Below are positions 24,701 to 37,231 of a stretch of 64,000 nucleotides of DNA, in pieces. The translations under genes and the position numbers were made by a program. How positions within the stretch are numbered: position 1 is the stretch's first letter; each line of letters opens with the position of its first letter. Source of the DNA: Abelmoschus esculentus. Lineage: Eukaryota > Streptophyta > Magnoliopsida > Malvales > Malvaceae. The stretch spans positions 1,245,001 through 1,309,000 of the forward strand of contig JAUCBN010000043.1 of the NCBI GenBank assembly GCA_035048815.1, in the 5' to 3' direction. The notes beneath the pieces were generated by a model. That model was not told the DNA's origin. It saw nothing but the letters and a program-made list of their open reading frames with translations, and searched no databases.

Positions 24701-25525
24701 AACAAACATGTTCATGAATAGTTAAACAAAATACTTGTAAACATTAAACGAACATATTTATGAATGCTAAATAAACAAATATGATATTAAATTTTATATA
24801 AACATTCACAAATAGAACGCAAATATCTTTAAAAATAAACCGATGAACATGATTACAACCTTGTTTGTTGTTCGGTTTAATTACATCATTAGAGGTGTCA
24901 AAAAGTTATGCCTTAGTATGTTCTCTCCTATGGAATCTATGGTAATGAAGAAAATAAAGAGCTTTTTAGCTTAATAAAGAAGAAAAAGATGGAACCGAGA
25001 GCACAAGGGAGATAATACCTATCCTCCATGCTTGTTCACTGTTGGACTTATATTATTGGACTTATTCTAACATAGAATATCTACACTCCACCCTCTAATG
25101 GAAAAGCAAATGATCGAATTCGACAAAACCTAGCCATCACCTATAATTTTCCAAGACATGATTCCTCCCTATATCCAAACAGTATCTAAAACGACCAATG
25201 GTTCAACTCACAACTCACATGTGCGACATGGGCTGTCACAGGATTTAAAAGAAGACTTCTCTGCAAGGTCCCAGTTTACATGTCTAAAGCATCAGACAAT
25301 CAGCAGGAAAGAAATTTTCTCAGTTTCCAAACAGTTCGATAAAAAGAAAAAAAAAAAAAAAAAGAGCTGGCAAAGAGCAAGTGCATGGTAATACTGACAC
25401 AAGAACAGGCTGCAAAAATGAAATCATGTTTCTTTGTCACATTTAAATACATTTTTTCTGCAAAGAAGAAAAAATTATATGGTTTGAAACTTTGAAGGCT
25501 TCTGATTCTCTCTTGTGGGTGAGAA
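21766..25525. other. AT-rich intergenic region with transposon remnants
   Basis: The promoter of the zinc-finger gene comes first (a pyrimidine-rich leader to about 22060). Then follows about 3 kb without genes: G-run at 22600-22608, 'gacccgaaactcgac'-type dispersed repeats at 23270-23640, a hAT-like MITE at 24207-24607, 'gttaaacaaacatgttcatg'-type dispersed repeats at 24660-24870, and a poly(A) run at 25347-25363 just upstream of the DUF1218 gene. Confidence 0.45.
24207..24607. mobile_element. hAT-like MITE (TAGGGATG ends)
   Basis: A 401-bp element beginning TAGGGATGGTAATTTG and ending with the reverse complement of TAGGGATGACAACAAG. The flanks tataagga (24199-24206) and attaagga (24608-24615) match at 6 of 8 positions, consistent with an old 8-bp target duplication. 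The interior is rich in gggtcggg/cccgacc inverted phrases, so much of the element could fold back on itself. It is non-coding; the open frame at 24118-24318 merely crosses its left end. Confidence 0.7.
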
Positions 25526-26196
25526 ATGGCAAAAACTGGTGTTTTTGTATGTCTCATGATTGTTCTCGTAGATTTCACTGCTGGTTTTCTCGGCATCCAA
25601 GCACATATTACCAAAGACAAGGTACATGCATCTGCATTTTCTTTGATGTCTGATCCAAAACAAATCAAGGGTTTTTTAAACTACATGTTTTAACAGATGA
25701 GACACATGAATGCAAAGAGATTTGAGTGTAGGAAGCCCAAAAACAAAGCATTCAAGCTTGGGTTGATTGCATCTGTTCTACTAGCTTTGTCCCATGTTTC
25801 TGCAAACCTGCTTGGTGGCTGTATGTGTATCTGTTGCACTGAAAAGCTTGAAAAATCTTCTGCTAATAGGAAGTTCTGGTTCGGGTGTCTCGTTCTTTCC
25901 TGGTAAGCGTTTTTTCTTCTAAAACTCCATTTTTGTTCCAAATTTTCATTTTCTAGTTTGATCTGAAATGGAACTCATTGGTTTAAGATGTTACCAGGAT
26001 TGTAGTGGCAGTTGGATTTCCAGCGCTGGTGATGGGAATGCTGGAGATTTCCAAGTCAAAAGGAGCATGCCAGCAGGTTTTGCATCACCATTGTTTACTT
26101 GTTGGAGGAATATTGAGCTTTGTTCATGGAGTTCTAAGTGTTGGATTCTATGTTTCTGCAAATGTAAGCTTTGAAAAGGATATGGCCATAGGCTAG
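25526..26196 (+). CDS. DUF1218 membrane protein (VCC/MWL-type)
   Basis: Three exons, 25526..25621, 25697..25902 and 25998..26196, encode 166 residues with clean GT/AG borders. The N-terminus MAKTGVFVCLMIVLVDFTAG is a signal-anchor-like first membrane segment. It is followed by a basic loop with FECRKPKNKAFKLG, then TM2 (LIASVLLALSHVSANLLGG), a Cys cluster CMCIC, TM3 (FGCLVLSWIVVAVGFPALVMG), and TM4 (GILSFVHGVLSVGFYVSA). This four-TM, Cys-bearing layout is diagnostic of plant DUF1218. Characterised members include VCC (vein patterning and cotyledon symmetry) and MWL1/2 (secondary-wall lignin). Which of these it resembles most cannot be told here. The length is slightly below the usual 170-190 residues because the C-terminal tail is short. 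Confidence 0.88.
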
Positions 26197-27149
26197 CAAG
26201 CATACTGCATACCCTTAAATAAAGACAGTATCCGACACTGTTCTTGTTGTCCTGAGGCATCTTTCTACCCTAACTTAACAGTATATTATAGGAAAAGAGA
26301 TTAATGGCAGTTCTTGTGAAAGATACCTAAGGCAATTGACTGTCATGTTTGACATGTTTAAGTACTATTGCTATCATGTGTTTAATATGCAAACACAATA
26401 CCTACCATACTCAATAGTTCCAAAATTTTTAACAGTAATTTTCAAATAAATTCGAATCAAGATTTATCGTATTCATAATAATCATTCGAGGGAGTGCATT
26501 GCATTGTATCCCTTGATAACACGTGACGTTTGGTTAGGTACTTTGGAAAAATTTAAAGGAAGCTTAAGAGAAGTAAATGATAGAACTTTTTTGGGGAGAC
26601 GATAAAAGGTCGACGAATGCAATTGATCTGAGAAACTTATTTTTTTTTTGGAGAAGAAGATGACTCTAACGTACCACATCATTATTTCTTAATGGGAGTT
26701 GTCACGGTGATCGAAAGTGAATCGAAAGTTTAATGATTATATTGTAAGTTTTAAAAGTTTAGTCATCAAAATGCAATTACTCTAAAAGCTTAGTGGCCAT
26801 TTTTGTATTTTACCCTAAGTTTTATTCTGAAATAGTGAAATAGATGCTATTTTAATAATTAAATTTTAAAACTCAATGTTTTTCAATAAAAAAATCCTTT
26901 TAATTAATCCGAAAATTCAAATGGTGGTGAAAGCGGTATGCAGATCAAATCTAATCCGTCAATTCGATCACCATCCAACGGGTTATATTATCGATCCGTG
27001 TCCTCTCTTCGCACTGGCTAATAAATCTACGATCTCCCCTATATATACCAAAACCAATATGATTTTTTCGTATTGATACCTCTGTTTCTTCTCCCCACGT
27101 TACTGTAGGAGCTTATTTACATTATTTTTTTGTTGTTGCGAGTCTAAAA
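26197..27149. other. spacer upstream of histone H2A
   Basis: The first part is the 3' UTR of the DUF1218 gene. The stretch 26690-26820 holds 'aagtttagtcatcaaaatgc'-type repeat phrases found widely in plant genomes. The H2A promoter occupies roughly the last 180 bases. No gene is seen. Confidence 0.45.
26970..27047 (+). promoter_or_regulatory. H2A core promoter with TATA and octamer-like site
   Basis: TATATATA at 27040-27047 lies about 100 bp before the ATG. GATCCGTG at 26993-27000 differs by one base from the reverse complement of the plant histone octamer CGCGGATC. CCAACGGG around 26977 carries an AACGG core. The assignment rests on motif matches only. Confidence 0.5.
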
Positions 27150-28078
27150 ATGGCGGGTCGTGGCAAAACTCTCGGATCTGGAGCGTCGAAGAAGGCAACA
27201 TCGAGGAGTAGTAAGGCCGGACTTCAGTTTCCGGTGGGTCGTATTGCTCGGTTCCTTAAAGCTGGGAAATATGCTGAACGAGTCGGAGCTGGAGCTCCGG
27301 TATACCTTGCCGCCGTTCTTGAATATCTTGCCGCTGAGGTACAACAATTTATTCTTCTCCTTGATTTGTTTTTGCTTTGATTTGAAATATTGATGATAGT
27401 CTGTTAATTTTCAAAAGAAATTGTTTTTGTTTGTAATCAATACTAGGGTTTCGATTTCCCCCCTTTATTATTGATTTGTAATTATAATTTCAATTACTCT
27501 TTTTTATGTCATGACGCCTGTCCCCCCCCACCCCCCCAGCTCTTTTAAAATTTTGGATTCGTTTGTATAATCCAGATGTTCTTTTAAATTTGAAACTTGT
27601 GATTCACTCTTCTGGTTTGTGTTCTTCTATATTTCAATTTTTTTAATTAATATAATCTTTCCATGTTCTTGGGGTTGTAAAATTAGGGTTCTTTTCCCCT
27701 ATAAGTTTAGCATTATTGATTCAATTCTCTCCTCTTGGCAATTTCGATATATTAATTCCTAAATTTACAAGAAAATTGGCTTTTTTGTATGTGGATAACA
27801 TACTGAACTATGTTTGAAAATTCATTGTATCATTAAAATGTTAATTTTTGTGTCCTTTTCTGTAGGTTCTTGAGCTTGCTGGAAATGCTGCCAGAGACAA
27901 TAAGAAAACCCGAATTGTTCCGCGTCATATTCAGCTTGCTGTAAGGAATGATGAAGAGCTTAGCAAACTGCTCGGAGATGTGACCATTGCCAACGGTGGT
28001 GTAATGCCCAACATTCATAACCTTCTCCTCCCAAAGAAGGCTGGAACCTCCAAGGCATCCGGTGGTGATGACGATTAG
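27150..28078 (+). CDS. histone H2A (canonical)
   Basis: Two exons, 27150..27338 and 27866..28078, encode 133 residues. It has MAGRGKTLGSG at the N-terminus, the H2A signature AGLQFPVGRI, the acidic-patch region with [26 protein letters not shown], and docking segment GVMPNIHNLLLPKK. The C-terminus ends SGGDDD, without the SQEF phosphorylation motif of H2A.X and without H2A.W KSPKK motifs. It is therefore replication-type H2A of the plant HTA1/HTA2/HTA10/HTA13 group. It packages DNA as an H2A-H2B dimer in the nucleosome. The single intron, at Glu63/Val64, is the usual plant position; it contains a C-rich run (27523-27538). Confidence 0.96.
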
Positions 28079-29103
28079 ATTAACTTATCGAAGCTGGACA
28101 CGAATGATATCCTCTCTCTGTTCTAGCTTAATGCCATTCCGAGATTGAACATTCTCGGATTGTAGTTTTTGATTGTCGTTCTATTAGTAAATTTTAGGTG
28201 TTTTGATGTCTTTTTTTCAATGGGAACTTAGCTTGTTGACTGTGTTGTAGCTTAGTAAGGAGCTTAGGGAGGATTTAGTTTAGAATGTGAATATAATCAA
28301 CCATTGATCTTCTTGTTCCACTTAATAGAAGAGTTCATGACTCGTTTCTCTTCTCTTCTTGTTTCATTAAGAACATGAATTGTAGTGTTACAATATTAAT
28401 TGTATGTTGATTTCTTCTGTTATTTTGGGTTTTTGTTTGTTATGGTTAGTTATCAATGTTGTTTAACCGTTTATAAGTTCATTTATTTGGTTTTTTTTGT
28501 AATTTTTTATTTAAATATTGGTGAAAGTAGGGATTAAAATAGACATGTGAAATTTAGAGTTTAAATTCTGAAGTTAAAGGATTAGTGGTATAATTTTACT
28601 GTTTAGGTGAATTTATAAACGAACACTTTACAAACAAATATAAACATAATTTTATTTGTTTAAGTTCGATTTATTTACGCTGTTTTTAACTCTTAAAGAT
28701 GTAACCAACCCTCAATCATTTAGTTGTGTTGAATTCAAGTAGTAGTGTTGGTGTTGGTGGACCGGTGGCAGTGCGTTTGATTAAGAGTCTACAAATGAAG
28801 TCTGAAATTAAATAGATCTCATGAGATTATTAGCACTTCTAAGGACTCTTTGCTTGGACTTCAAGTCTTTACGGTTTGATCCTCATTCTTCCACAACGCT
28901 TGTTTCAGTACCACCATGTTAGCTTGTCACCCAAGAAAAGAACAAGGGCCAAGAGGTGTATGCTTCCACCATAAGATTCTACTCATAACTAAGACTCTTT
29001 GCTTGGACTTCTAACTTGTATTGTTTTCTCTACGAGTCATCAGAAAAAGCATCAAATGCATGCAGAGTTGCATTAAACTTGAAGTTCAAACTCCTCACAA
29101 ACG

Positions 29104-29454
29104 GTGCATTTCGTTACCCGAAAGAGGTTTCTCTCCCAGGGTAGTTCGGGAAATTCTTCGATCCATCGGACGCCTTATGAATCAGATAGCCTGTCGTCTA
29201 ACCTAAGAAACTCAGGCAAGACCACAGTGGGGTTGGTTTCAAACACACCAGGCTTTAAGTACATAAGCCTGTTGGATTGCATAACTAAGAGCATGTGGAC
29301 TAGAGGGAAAATAATATACAAATCCATGGACATTAGTGAACAGCTAAAAGCAACAAAAATAGCCAAAGACAAAAGGATTGGATCTGTAAGAATGCTTGAG
29401 CTGCCACAAGACACAGATTGCAGGAACATAGAGGCTTTCCTCAGTAACAACTAA
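29104..29454 (+). pseudogene. unrecognised open frame, possible gene remnant
   Basis: A 116-residue open frame (ATG at 29104) with a protein-like middle (TTVGLVSNTPGFKYISLLD, then KIAKDKRIGSVRMLELP), ending SNN. An overlapping frame at 29021-29206 also looks partly protein-like (KRCISLPERGFSPRV), suggesting frameshifts in a once longer coding region. The duplicated phrase ctctttgcttggacttc occurs upstream at 28844 and 28994. I do not recognise a family, and no splice model joins it to a neighbour. It could also be a chance open frame. Confidence 0.25.
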
Positions 29455-30419
29455 CAATGTTGTTTTAGAGATTAAAATTCCCAGGAACCCTTTAGATTTT
29501 CATACTCATGAATGGGAAACAAATAACCAAGATTGATATGATCTTTGACATAAATGGGAAACTTTTAATACCAGATTGACTGCGGTTTTCCAATGGAATT
29601 TTAAATTAAATAAAATAGAATGCAATCATTTCTATTCTCATTATATGTATATGAATAAATAACCTTATCCATATACTCAATATGTATATATATATATGAC
29701 CACTTGGAACATATTTGGTGGTCATAAATTGTTTAATAAAAATGATAGTGCATTATTCAGCTCAGGGGAATCTTACAAATGGTGCATTAGTCGTATAATG
29801 ATTTGGTTCAACTAGACTCCAAAAACCATACAATTCAATAGTATGTCACATTTTTTTAAATATTTTGGACTGTCGAGAGTTATTAAATTCAATTATGTTT
29901 ATTATAATCTAGCGATAATATATTTTTTTATATATAAAACTTCAAACTCGAGACCTACTTAAGTGATATCAAATGTCTTATCAATATAACTCGTTAATTT
30001 TAACGAGTAAATATTAATTTCTGATATTTAAAATTTTTCTCGATTTCATAAAATATTGGGTTGAACCCTAAATTTTAATTCATTTCTAATCCTAAAAATC
30101 CCAGAACTTACATTTTAGCTGACATATCCCCATCCCAAACCAATTTCCATGATGAGATTTAGCAATTGGGTTATTCTCAATGTCTTTTTCTTGTACCTTG
30201 AAAATAACTTCCTAAATTATATAGATGATCATAACCGGCCACTTAATTAACTAAAGTAATTAGATTAATCACCTGCCACGTGCTTAAAAAGGGCAGCCTA
30301 GACACATTGGCCAAATATAACATACAAGATTAAAATGGAGTTCATATATTTTAAAAAATAGACCTTATTAAAAATTCTAAATTAAATCATGAATTTAAGT
30401 ATTTAATTAACCAATCCAC

Positions 30420-30611
30420 GAAAAATTATATCATGGGTAAGTCCCATCTCGTGTCTATGGGACCGACCAATAAAAACTATCCATCTTTCCATGTCATATT
30501 TTTTTTTCAAGTGATTTTTTACTTAAAAAATTAAAAAATAATGAGATCGGTAATTTTTATTGGTTGATTTTATGGATGACGTGATGAGACTGACCTATGA
30601 TATAATTTCTC
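30420..30611. mobile_element. Mutator-like MITE, copy a
   Basis: About 192 bp with long terminal inverted repeats: left gaaaaattatatcatgggt, right reverse complement gagaaattatatcataggt. Homology between the arms continues about 60 bp inward (ccaataaaaactatc versus ccaataaaaattacc). The flanks ccaatccac (30411-30419) and ccaatccaa (30612-30620) match at 8 of 9, a 9-bp target duplication typical of Mutator-like elements. No coding capacity. Confidence 0.85.
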
Positions 30612-32356
30612 CCAATCCAATTTTTGTGGGATAGATTATTGATTAAGCAAAAGTACAAAGGGACAAGAACCTGACATCGAAGACAAGAGGATAATGCTTC
30701 GGTTGCAAGACAGAACATAGATACCATTCATAGGGAAGATAAAGTATTTGAGAATAGTTTAAGTAAAACTTGAATTAAATTTTTTTAAAAACAAATAATT
30801 TGAGAATTTTTATAATAAATAAAATATGGGGTCTTTTATTTATATGGTGAGCATCAATTTTAATTTCTTAGTGTACCAAACTATATATTATTTGGCAAAT
30901 GTGTATTTATTTTTTCACACCTAACATATTTAATTCATTTAATTACTGTTTTCTTACCATGCATTTAATAAGAATATTATTACAGGAAATTTCCAAGCTT
31001 GATAATACCTTGCAGCATCTTCAAGTTAAAGCAGGAGAGGACAGTTGTTTTGCTTGGCAAAGAGGCAATGCCATACCATAAAACTCTAAAATTTTCAGCT
31101 TTCATCACATGCAAAACCCTAACTTTGCTGGTCTTTTATCGTACTCGTCAATAACATCGAATTTTGAGTGTCCGAATGATACTGAAATCAAATTAGGTTG
31201 TATCTGATCAAAATAGAATTTTGTTTTAATTCTTTTATTATGATATTTTTATATATTTTTGTTATCGATTATATGATCAGAAAAGAAAAAATTGAAAAAG
31301 ACAAAACATTAATTTCGGAAAAGAAAAAATTGAAAAAGACAAGACATGAACATCAAACAGGATTTTAAGAGACAAGCTATTAGATTCATGGAAATAGACA
31401 TGGTTGAAGAAGAAGCCTCTCTCTATACACCAAATTCTTAAAGGGATATGCCAACCATCTTTTTCCCCCATATCCCTTTAACATATGTTTGTTTAAATAT
31501 ATATTTTTCCTAAAAATAGTTATTCGAATAAAAAATAATACTAAAAAAAAATTTATCGAACAAAAATAACAATACTCAATCGATACGACATAATAATTAT
31601 TTTCTTATTATGTTATAATTAATTCAATCATATATAAGTATATCTCTTTAGAATATTAGTATACCTAATAAGGTATATAAATATAAATAAAAGAATCAAT
31701 AATGGTGTTTGGTAATTTCTTATTTTATTTTATTTTAAGTGGTCGTTGAAAAGTCCAGTTTGCAACTAATTTTGTATCTTCCATTGAATATAAATTTCCC
31801 TTTAAAATTAATTTTTAGATTAAGTTTCAAGTTAGATATTTGCAAATTTTCTATATATTTTATTAGATAATAGAATAATATAAATTTTAACTGAGGAGAA
31901 TGGTAATACCATAATTTCTTTAATTTTTTATTTTATTTTCCAAAGTTAAAATTAATTATGAAATTATAGGTCTTGATAAATTGATTGTGATTTTTTTTAA
32001 TTCTACTTAAAACCGTCGAATATTATATATTAAAACAAGTATAATCATTTTTTAGCAAAATAAATTTTGTTAATATACTGATATAATTATACGATATTAT
32101 GTATTTATATTTTTTTTAACCTTTTATAATACATACTTACTTTACTTGGGATATATCAAATAATATTATTATTTTTAAAGAGAAATATTTAAATTTAGAT
32201 ATTTGAGGGGTGGATTTATTTAAAATTTAACATTGCAATGTAATTAGACAATTTTAGCCTCAATGACAATGGAATCATTGTTTGCATATAAAGGGTAATT
32301 TCGGTATACCAAGCGGAAAGAAATTCCGCGAGACCCCACTTTCAAAAAAATTCAAA

Positions 32357-32666
32357 TCCCAACGGTAATAAAAGTCTACAACCAAATTCTTAAAGGGTTA
32401 ATTATAGGTTTGGTACATATATTTTTTCATTTTTGTGCATAAGTTCAGAGAAAAGGGAAAGTTAAAATTAGAGAATATTTTAAATTTTGTGAAGAAAAAT
32501 CGATAATTGTGTATATACCAATCAAATAATTAATTTACCCCTCCCAGCAGCAACAACAAACTAAAAACTTCAACTTTTGAGATTAAAACCAAATCCAAGA
32601 ATTCTTCTTTATTGATTTCACGAGTGTCTTTTGTTTGATCATCTTATTGTTCATAAAAGGCAACGG
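32357..32666 (+). promoter_or_regulatory. MSA-like AACGG sites upstream of the kinesin
   Basis: TCCCAACGGTAA (core 32361-32365) closely resembles the mitosis-specific activator element YCYAACGGYYA bound by three-repeat MYBs. A second AACGG core in the same orientation is at 32662-32666, 130 bp before the ATG. This fits the G2/M expression known for ATK-type kinesins, but is inferred only from motif match and position. Confidence 0.45.
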
Positions 32667-32794
32667 CTGTGATTCACTATTGGTAGCTTTGAATACAATT
32701 CATGACCCCACTTTACTAGACCCAGAATTTACTATCCCCTTCTTCCCCAACATCTCACAGCTTCACTTTCTCTCTCTATTTTCTTTCTTCAAAA

Positions 32795-35700
32795 ATGGGT
32801 TCAAAGAACCAGAACAAACCTCCATTTCAACATAACTCTACTTCCACTACCATCCCAACTCCTTTTAAAGTAAGTTTCTTTATGTTCTTCTTGGAAGTTG
32901 TTTACTTTTAAAAAAATCGATAGATTCAATCTTTATGTTCTTCTTGTTAATGGGTAGGTTTTGTTTTAACCCAATTTGGGTTCAAATTGGGAGTTTATTT
33001 TGTGTGTGTGTGTGATTTTCTTGTTAAAGATTCAATCTTCATGGTTTTCTTGTTTCTGGGTATCATTTGTTTTTCATTCTGGGGTTTAGTATTATCTTTT
33101 AAATATATATATATATATATTCATTTTCTGGATAGGATTAAATCTACATGGACTGTTTGTTAAATTGTTAGTAAATACCTTTTGCTTGTCATGGCTTATG
33201 AGAAGTTTGAATTGGCTTTCTGTCTCAATTGTTTTGGATATTTTCATTTTCTGGATGTAAAGTTGCAATTTAAATGCTATTTTCATTAATGTGTAATTTA
33301 TTTTACATTCCTTAGAGAATAAAATATGAAAGCTGATTTTTTTTTTTTTTTTTTTTTTTTTGTGTGTGAATTTTTTTATTATTGGATTTTCAAAAGAAAT
33401 ACATTGCTGATGCGGTGAGTGAAGATAAGGGACAAAGGCTTGGATTCGAAAAAATGATTGGCACTGCAACTAATGGTCGGCTCCGGCTAGCTTTCTCACT
33501 TGTAAATGGCTCCCAAGATCTCTGCCCCAATAGTGCGCCTCCGAGTAATGCCGGTTCGGAATGTGGTGGAATTGAGTTCACAAGAGAGGATGTGGAAGCA
33601 CTAGTGAATGAGAAAATGAAATTCAAGAACAAATTTAACTATAAGGTGAGTATGTGTGTTTCTGTTGTATAATTTGGTCATTTAGTTGGACTTAGCTTTG
33701 ATCTTCGCTCATTTCGAGCCGGTTATTCAGGAGAGGTGTGAGAATCAGTTGGAGTATATAAAGAGGCTTAGGCTTTGCATTAAATGGTTCCAAGAACTCG
33801 AGGGAGAATACGCATTCGAACAAGAGAAATTAAGGACTGCTTTGGAATTGACCGAGAGAAGATGCTCTGAAATGGGTATGTTTGATTCATTCACTTTGTT
33901 CTATATGATTTATAATTGTATTGGTTGATTCTCTTTCGATTTTAGAGGTGGCTCTAAACAACAAGGAGGAAGAGCTTAATTTGATTATTTTGGAGCTTCG
34001 AAAAAGCTTGGCTTCGTTACAAGAGAAGCTCGCAAAAGAAGAATCAGAGAAGAAGGTAAGAAGGTTTTAGCCATAAAATTTTTGTATATATTTATTTGTG
34101 TGTTTGGAAAATGAAAAGTGATTAGTTCTTTTGAATATTACAATCAGACTGCTGTGAGTTCGCTTACAAAAGAAAAAGAAACTCGGACAAGTATTGAAAG
34201 GTCGCAAGCTACTCTTTCCGAAGAGCTTGAGAAAGTTCAATGCGAGCTTGACGGTGCGAATCAAAGGGTAAATATAAAAATAGAAATTTAATCTTGTCAA
34301 AGCACCTTGGTTTTCCTTGTTGCTGCATTTGCATTAATTTTTTTGTTAGCTCATTGGATTCTTGAACAATGCAGATAGCATCGATTAATGATATGTACAA
34401 GCTACTACAAGAGTACAACTCGAGTCTACAGTTATATAACAGTAAACTCCAGACGGACCTTGATACAGCTCACGAAACCATTAAGCGTGGAGAGAAAGAG
34501 AGATCAGCCATAGTGGAGAATCTTCACACCTTAAGGGGTCACCACAAATCATTGCAAGATCAACTCCTTTCGTCTATAGTGAGTTTTCGTGCTTGGGAAC
34601 GACATCTTTTCTGTTACATATTTTTATCATGTCTAGTGATCTGGCCTTTCTATGGTGTTTTTAGCACAGTGCTTGATTGTTAGTTGTCGGAGTTTATACA
34701 GTTTAAAAGAGCCTTGAATATTGACATGTCGATTGCTGGCCCCTTCTTTCTTTGGGTTAGGCTTCCCAAGATGAAGCTATGAAGCAGAAAGATTCTTTGC
34801 TGAATGAAGTTGCATGTCTCAGAATGGAGCTACACCAGACCAAAGAAGATCGTGAACGCTATCAACAACAAGTGCAAAATCTAACTGCTGACTTATCGAA
34901 ATACAAAGAGTTGGCTACCAACTCAAGCGAATTAGAGGTTACTTTTTGCTTTATATTTACTTTGCTTTCCAACTAGATATGGATATATTCTGATATGTGT
35001 GTATCTTTTACAGGAAAAATGCTTGTCACAAGGTAATCAAATACAAATTTTGCATGACCAACTAGCAGTTGCAGAGAGGAAATTACAGGTTATTTCATTT
35101 ACTTTCGAGAAAACGCTTTTATAACATTATAGTCCGTCTAATTCCTATTATAACCTTGGTTCTTTCCCAATTTTAGATGTCTGATATGTCTGTATTCGAG
35201 ACAAGAAATGAATTTGAAGAGCAAAAGAAACTCATAAAGGAGTTGCAAAATCACTTGGAAGATGCAGAGTTTAAGCTTATTGAAGGGGAGAAGCTGCGTA
35301 AGAAGTTGCATAATACAATATTGGTAATGTTCTAAACTATAACTCGTGTTAACAATACCACAAGTATGTTTCCTAACAACTACTTTTTCGGTTGTAGGAA
35401 TTGAAAGGGAACATTCGTGTATTTTGTAGAGTGCGACCTCAGCTACCCGATGACAGTTCAAGTAATCAGGGGAAAGTTTTTTCTTATCCCACGTCAACGG
35501 AATATCTGGGACGTGGCATTGACATGACTCAAAACGGTAATGAATACATTTAAATTGTAAAACTATATTAGAGAATGATATTTGATTTCATTACCTTAGT
35601 TTTGTTTAGATCATTAAGAGCTCATTTGATGTTTATCTCTTTATCAGGGCAGAAGCATTCTTTCACTTTTGACAAAGTATTTATGCCTGATACGTCACAA

Positions 35701-37231
35701 GAGGATGTTTTCATAGAAATATCGCAACTTGTCCAAAGTGCTCTTGATGGTTATAAGGTTATTATTATTCGTAGATGTATATTGTCGGACTTCCCTAGAT
35801 ACAATAATGCGATAATGCTAGTAGTAGTAGTAATAGTAGTGCCGTAAAAGCTTAATTGTGCATCTGTTTAATCTTTTGACAGGTTTGCATATTTGCCTAT
35901 GGGCAAACAGGTTCAGGTAAAACCTATACCATGATGGGCAAACCAGGTCAACCAGAGGAGAAGGGATTAATTCCACGTTCACTAGAACAAATATTTCAAA
36001 CTAAGCAAGCTCTTCAACCTCAAGGCTGGAGATATGAAATGCAGGTCTCGATGTTAGAAATCTACAATGAAACAGTTCGTGATTTGTTATCACCAATCCG
36101 GGATTCATCACGATTTGAAAACGGTACTGCTGGAAAACAATATACAATTAAACACGATGCAAATGGAAACACACATGTTTCAGATCTTACTATTGTGGAT
36201 GTTCAAAGTAGCAGAGAGGTCTCGTATCTTTTAGACCGTGCTGCTCATAGCAGGTACACGTTGGAGTATGCATAAATATATACGAATCATGCACTCATGT
36301 TCACACCTGTTTTTTATGACATTTTCGAAAAATAAACAGATAATAAATTCTTTTTTATTAGGTTATAATCATGGACTGATGACGTTTGTTCTTGTCTCAT
36401 TCAGATCTGTTGGGAAAACTCACATGAACGAACAATCATCAAGAAGTCATTTTGTTTTCACTATGCGGATAACTGGTGTTAATGAGGTACAAGTGCCGAT
36501 TTTGTTATAATCCATGCAAATCTAAAGATGCTTTGCTCTCGATCATTTGTTCCACGAGCTGAGGCAAGTATTGTAGTCTTAATCATGTTCTTCTTGTCCA
36601 CCAGAGCACTGAACAACAAGTACAAGGTGTCTTGAATCTAATCGATCTCGCTGGAAGTGAGCGTCTTTCCAAGAGTGGCTCAACAGGGGACAGGTTAAAA
36701 GAGACTCAGGTATTTTAACTCTACTATATTATTATTTATCTCTACATTGGAGTATGCATATTTATTATTATTTATCTCTACTATATTATTTCCTTCTTTT
36801 TTTTAACTTAGTTTTTTTTTCAATTTTTTTCAGGCAATTAATAAAAGTCTATCATCATTAGCTGATGTTATTTTTGCACTGGCAAAGAAGGAAGATCACG
36901 TACCGTTTAGGAACTCGAAGCTCACTTATCTTCTTCAGGTAAATCTATACACATGCAGCTCTTTGCCTATGAAAAACATGGTGTTCATAAGTTCATGATA
37001 CAGCATATAGTAAACCCTATCTGACATTTTTCTTAATCCCATGGTTAACCACAGCCGTGTCTGGGTGGAGACTCGAAGACTCTGATGTTTGTAAATATAT
37101 CGCCGGAGTCCTCAGTAGGTGAATCCCTCTGCTCATTGCGTTTTGCAGCCAGGGTTAATGCTTGCGAGATAGGGACTCCTCGACGACAACTCAACATGAA
37201 GACTTCGGATTCTCGTTTGAGCTATGGCTGA
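32795..37231 (+). CDS. minus-end-directed kinesin-14 with C-terminal motor (ATK1/KATA-KATC type)
   Basis: Sixteen exons: 32795..32869, 33397..33645, 33731..33875, 33946..34055, 34148..34267, 34375..34578, 34761..34937, 35014..35088, 35177..35323, 35398..35536, 35648..35757, 35883..36253, 36405..36486, 36605..36709, 36834..36938, 37055..37231. They encode 796 residues, and all exon phases agree. The N-terminal tail MGSKNQNKPP resembles ATK1. A coiled-coil stalk spans about residues 110-430. The motor begins ELKGNIRVFCRVRP at 435, with P-loop GQTGSGKT 524-531, switch I NEQSSRSH 649-656, and switch II DLAGSER 682-688. The C-terminus ends DSRLSYG as in ATK proteins. Family members slide and focus microtubules in spindle and phragmoplast. 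Compared from memory with ATK1/2, about a dozen stalk residues between exons 7 and 8 (the LDILM..NELE segment) are absent. Intron 1 holds a 25-base T run. Confidence 0.95.
33337..33361. repeat. poly(T) run in kinesin intron 1
   Basis: Twenty-five consecutive T bases, followed by (GT)n, ending about 35 bases before the acceptor of exon 2. It overlaps the polypyrimidine-tract region, so length changes could affect splicing. Confidence 0.95.

Larger units (their letters stand above)
28079..32794. other. intergenic region between H2A and kinesin
   Basis: The H2A 3' UTR reaches about 28400. From 28730 to 29460 the sequence is GC-richer, with open frames that shift between phases (for example 29104-29454, listed separately). 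A Mutator-like MITE lies at 30420-30611. A 38-bp tandem repeat (aaaagaaaaaattgaaaaag at 31281 and 31319) sits in AT-rich DNA. Kinesin promoter and leader occupy the last 500 bases. Confidence 0.45.
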
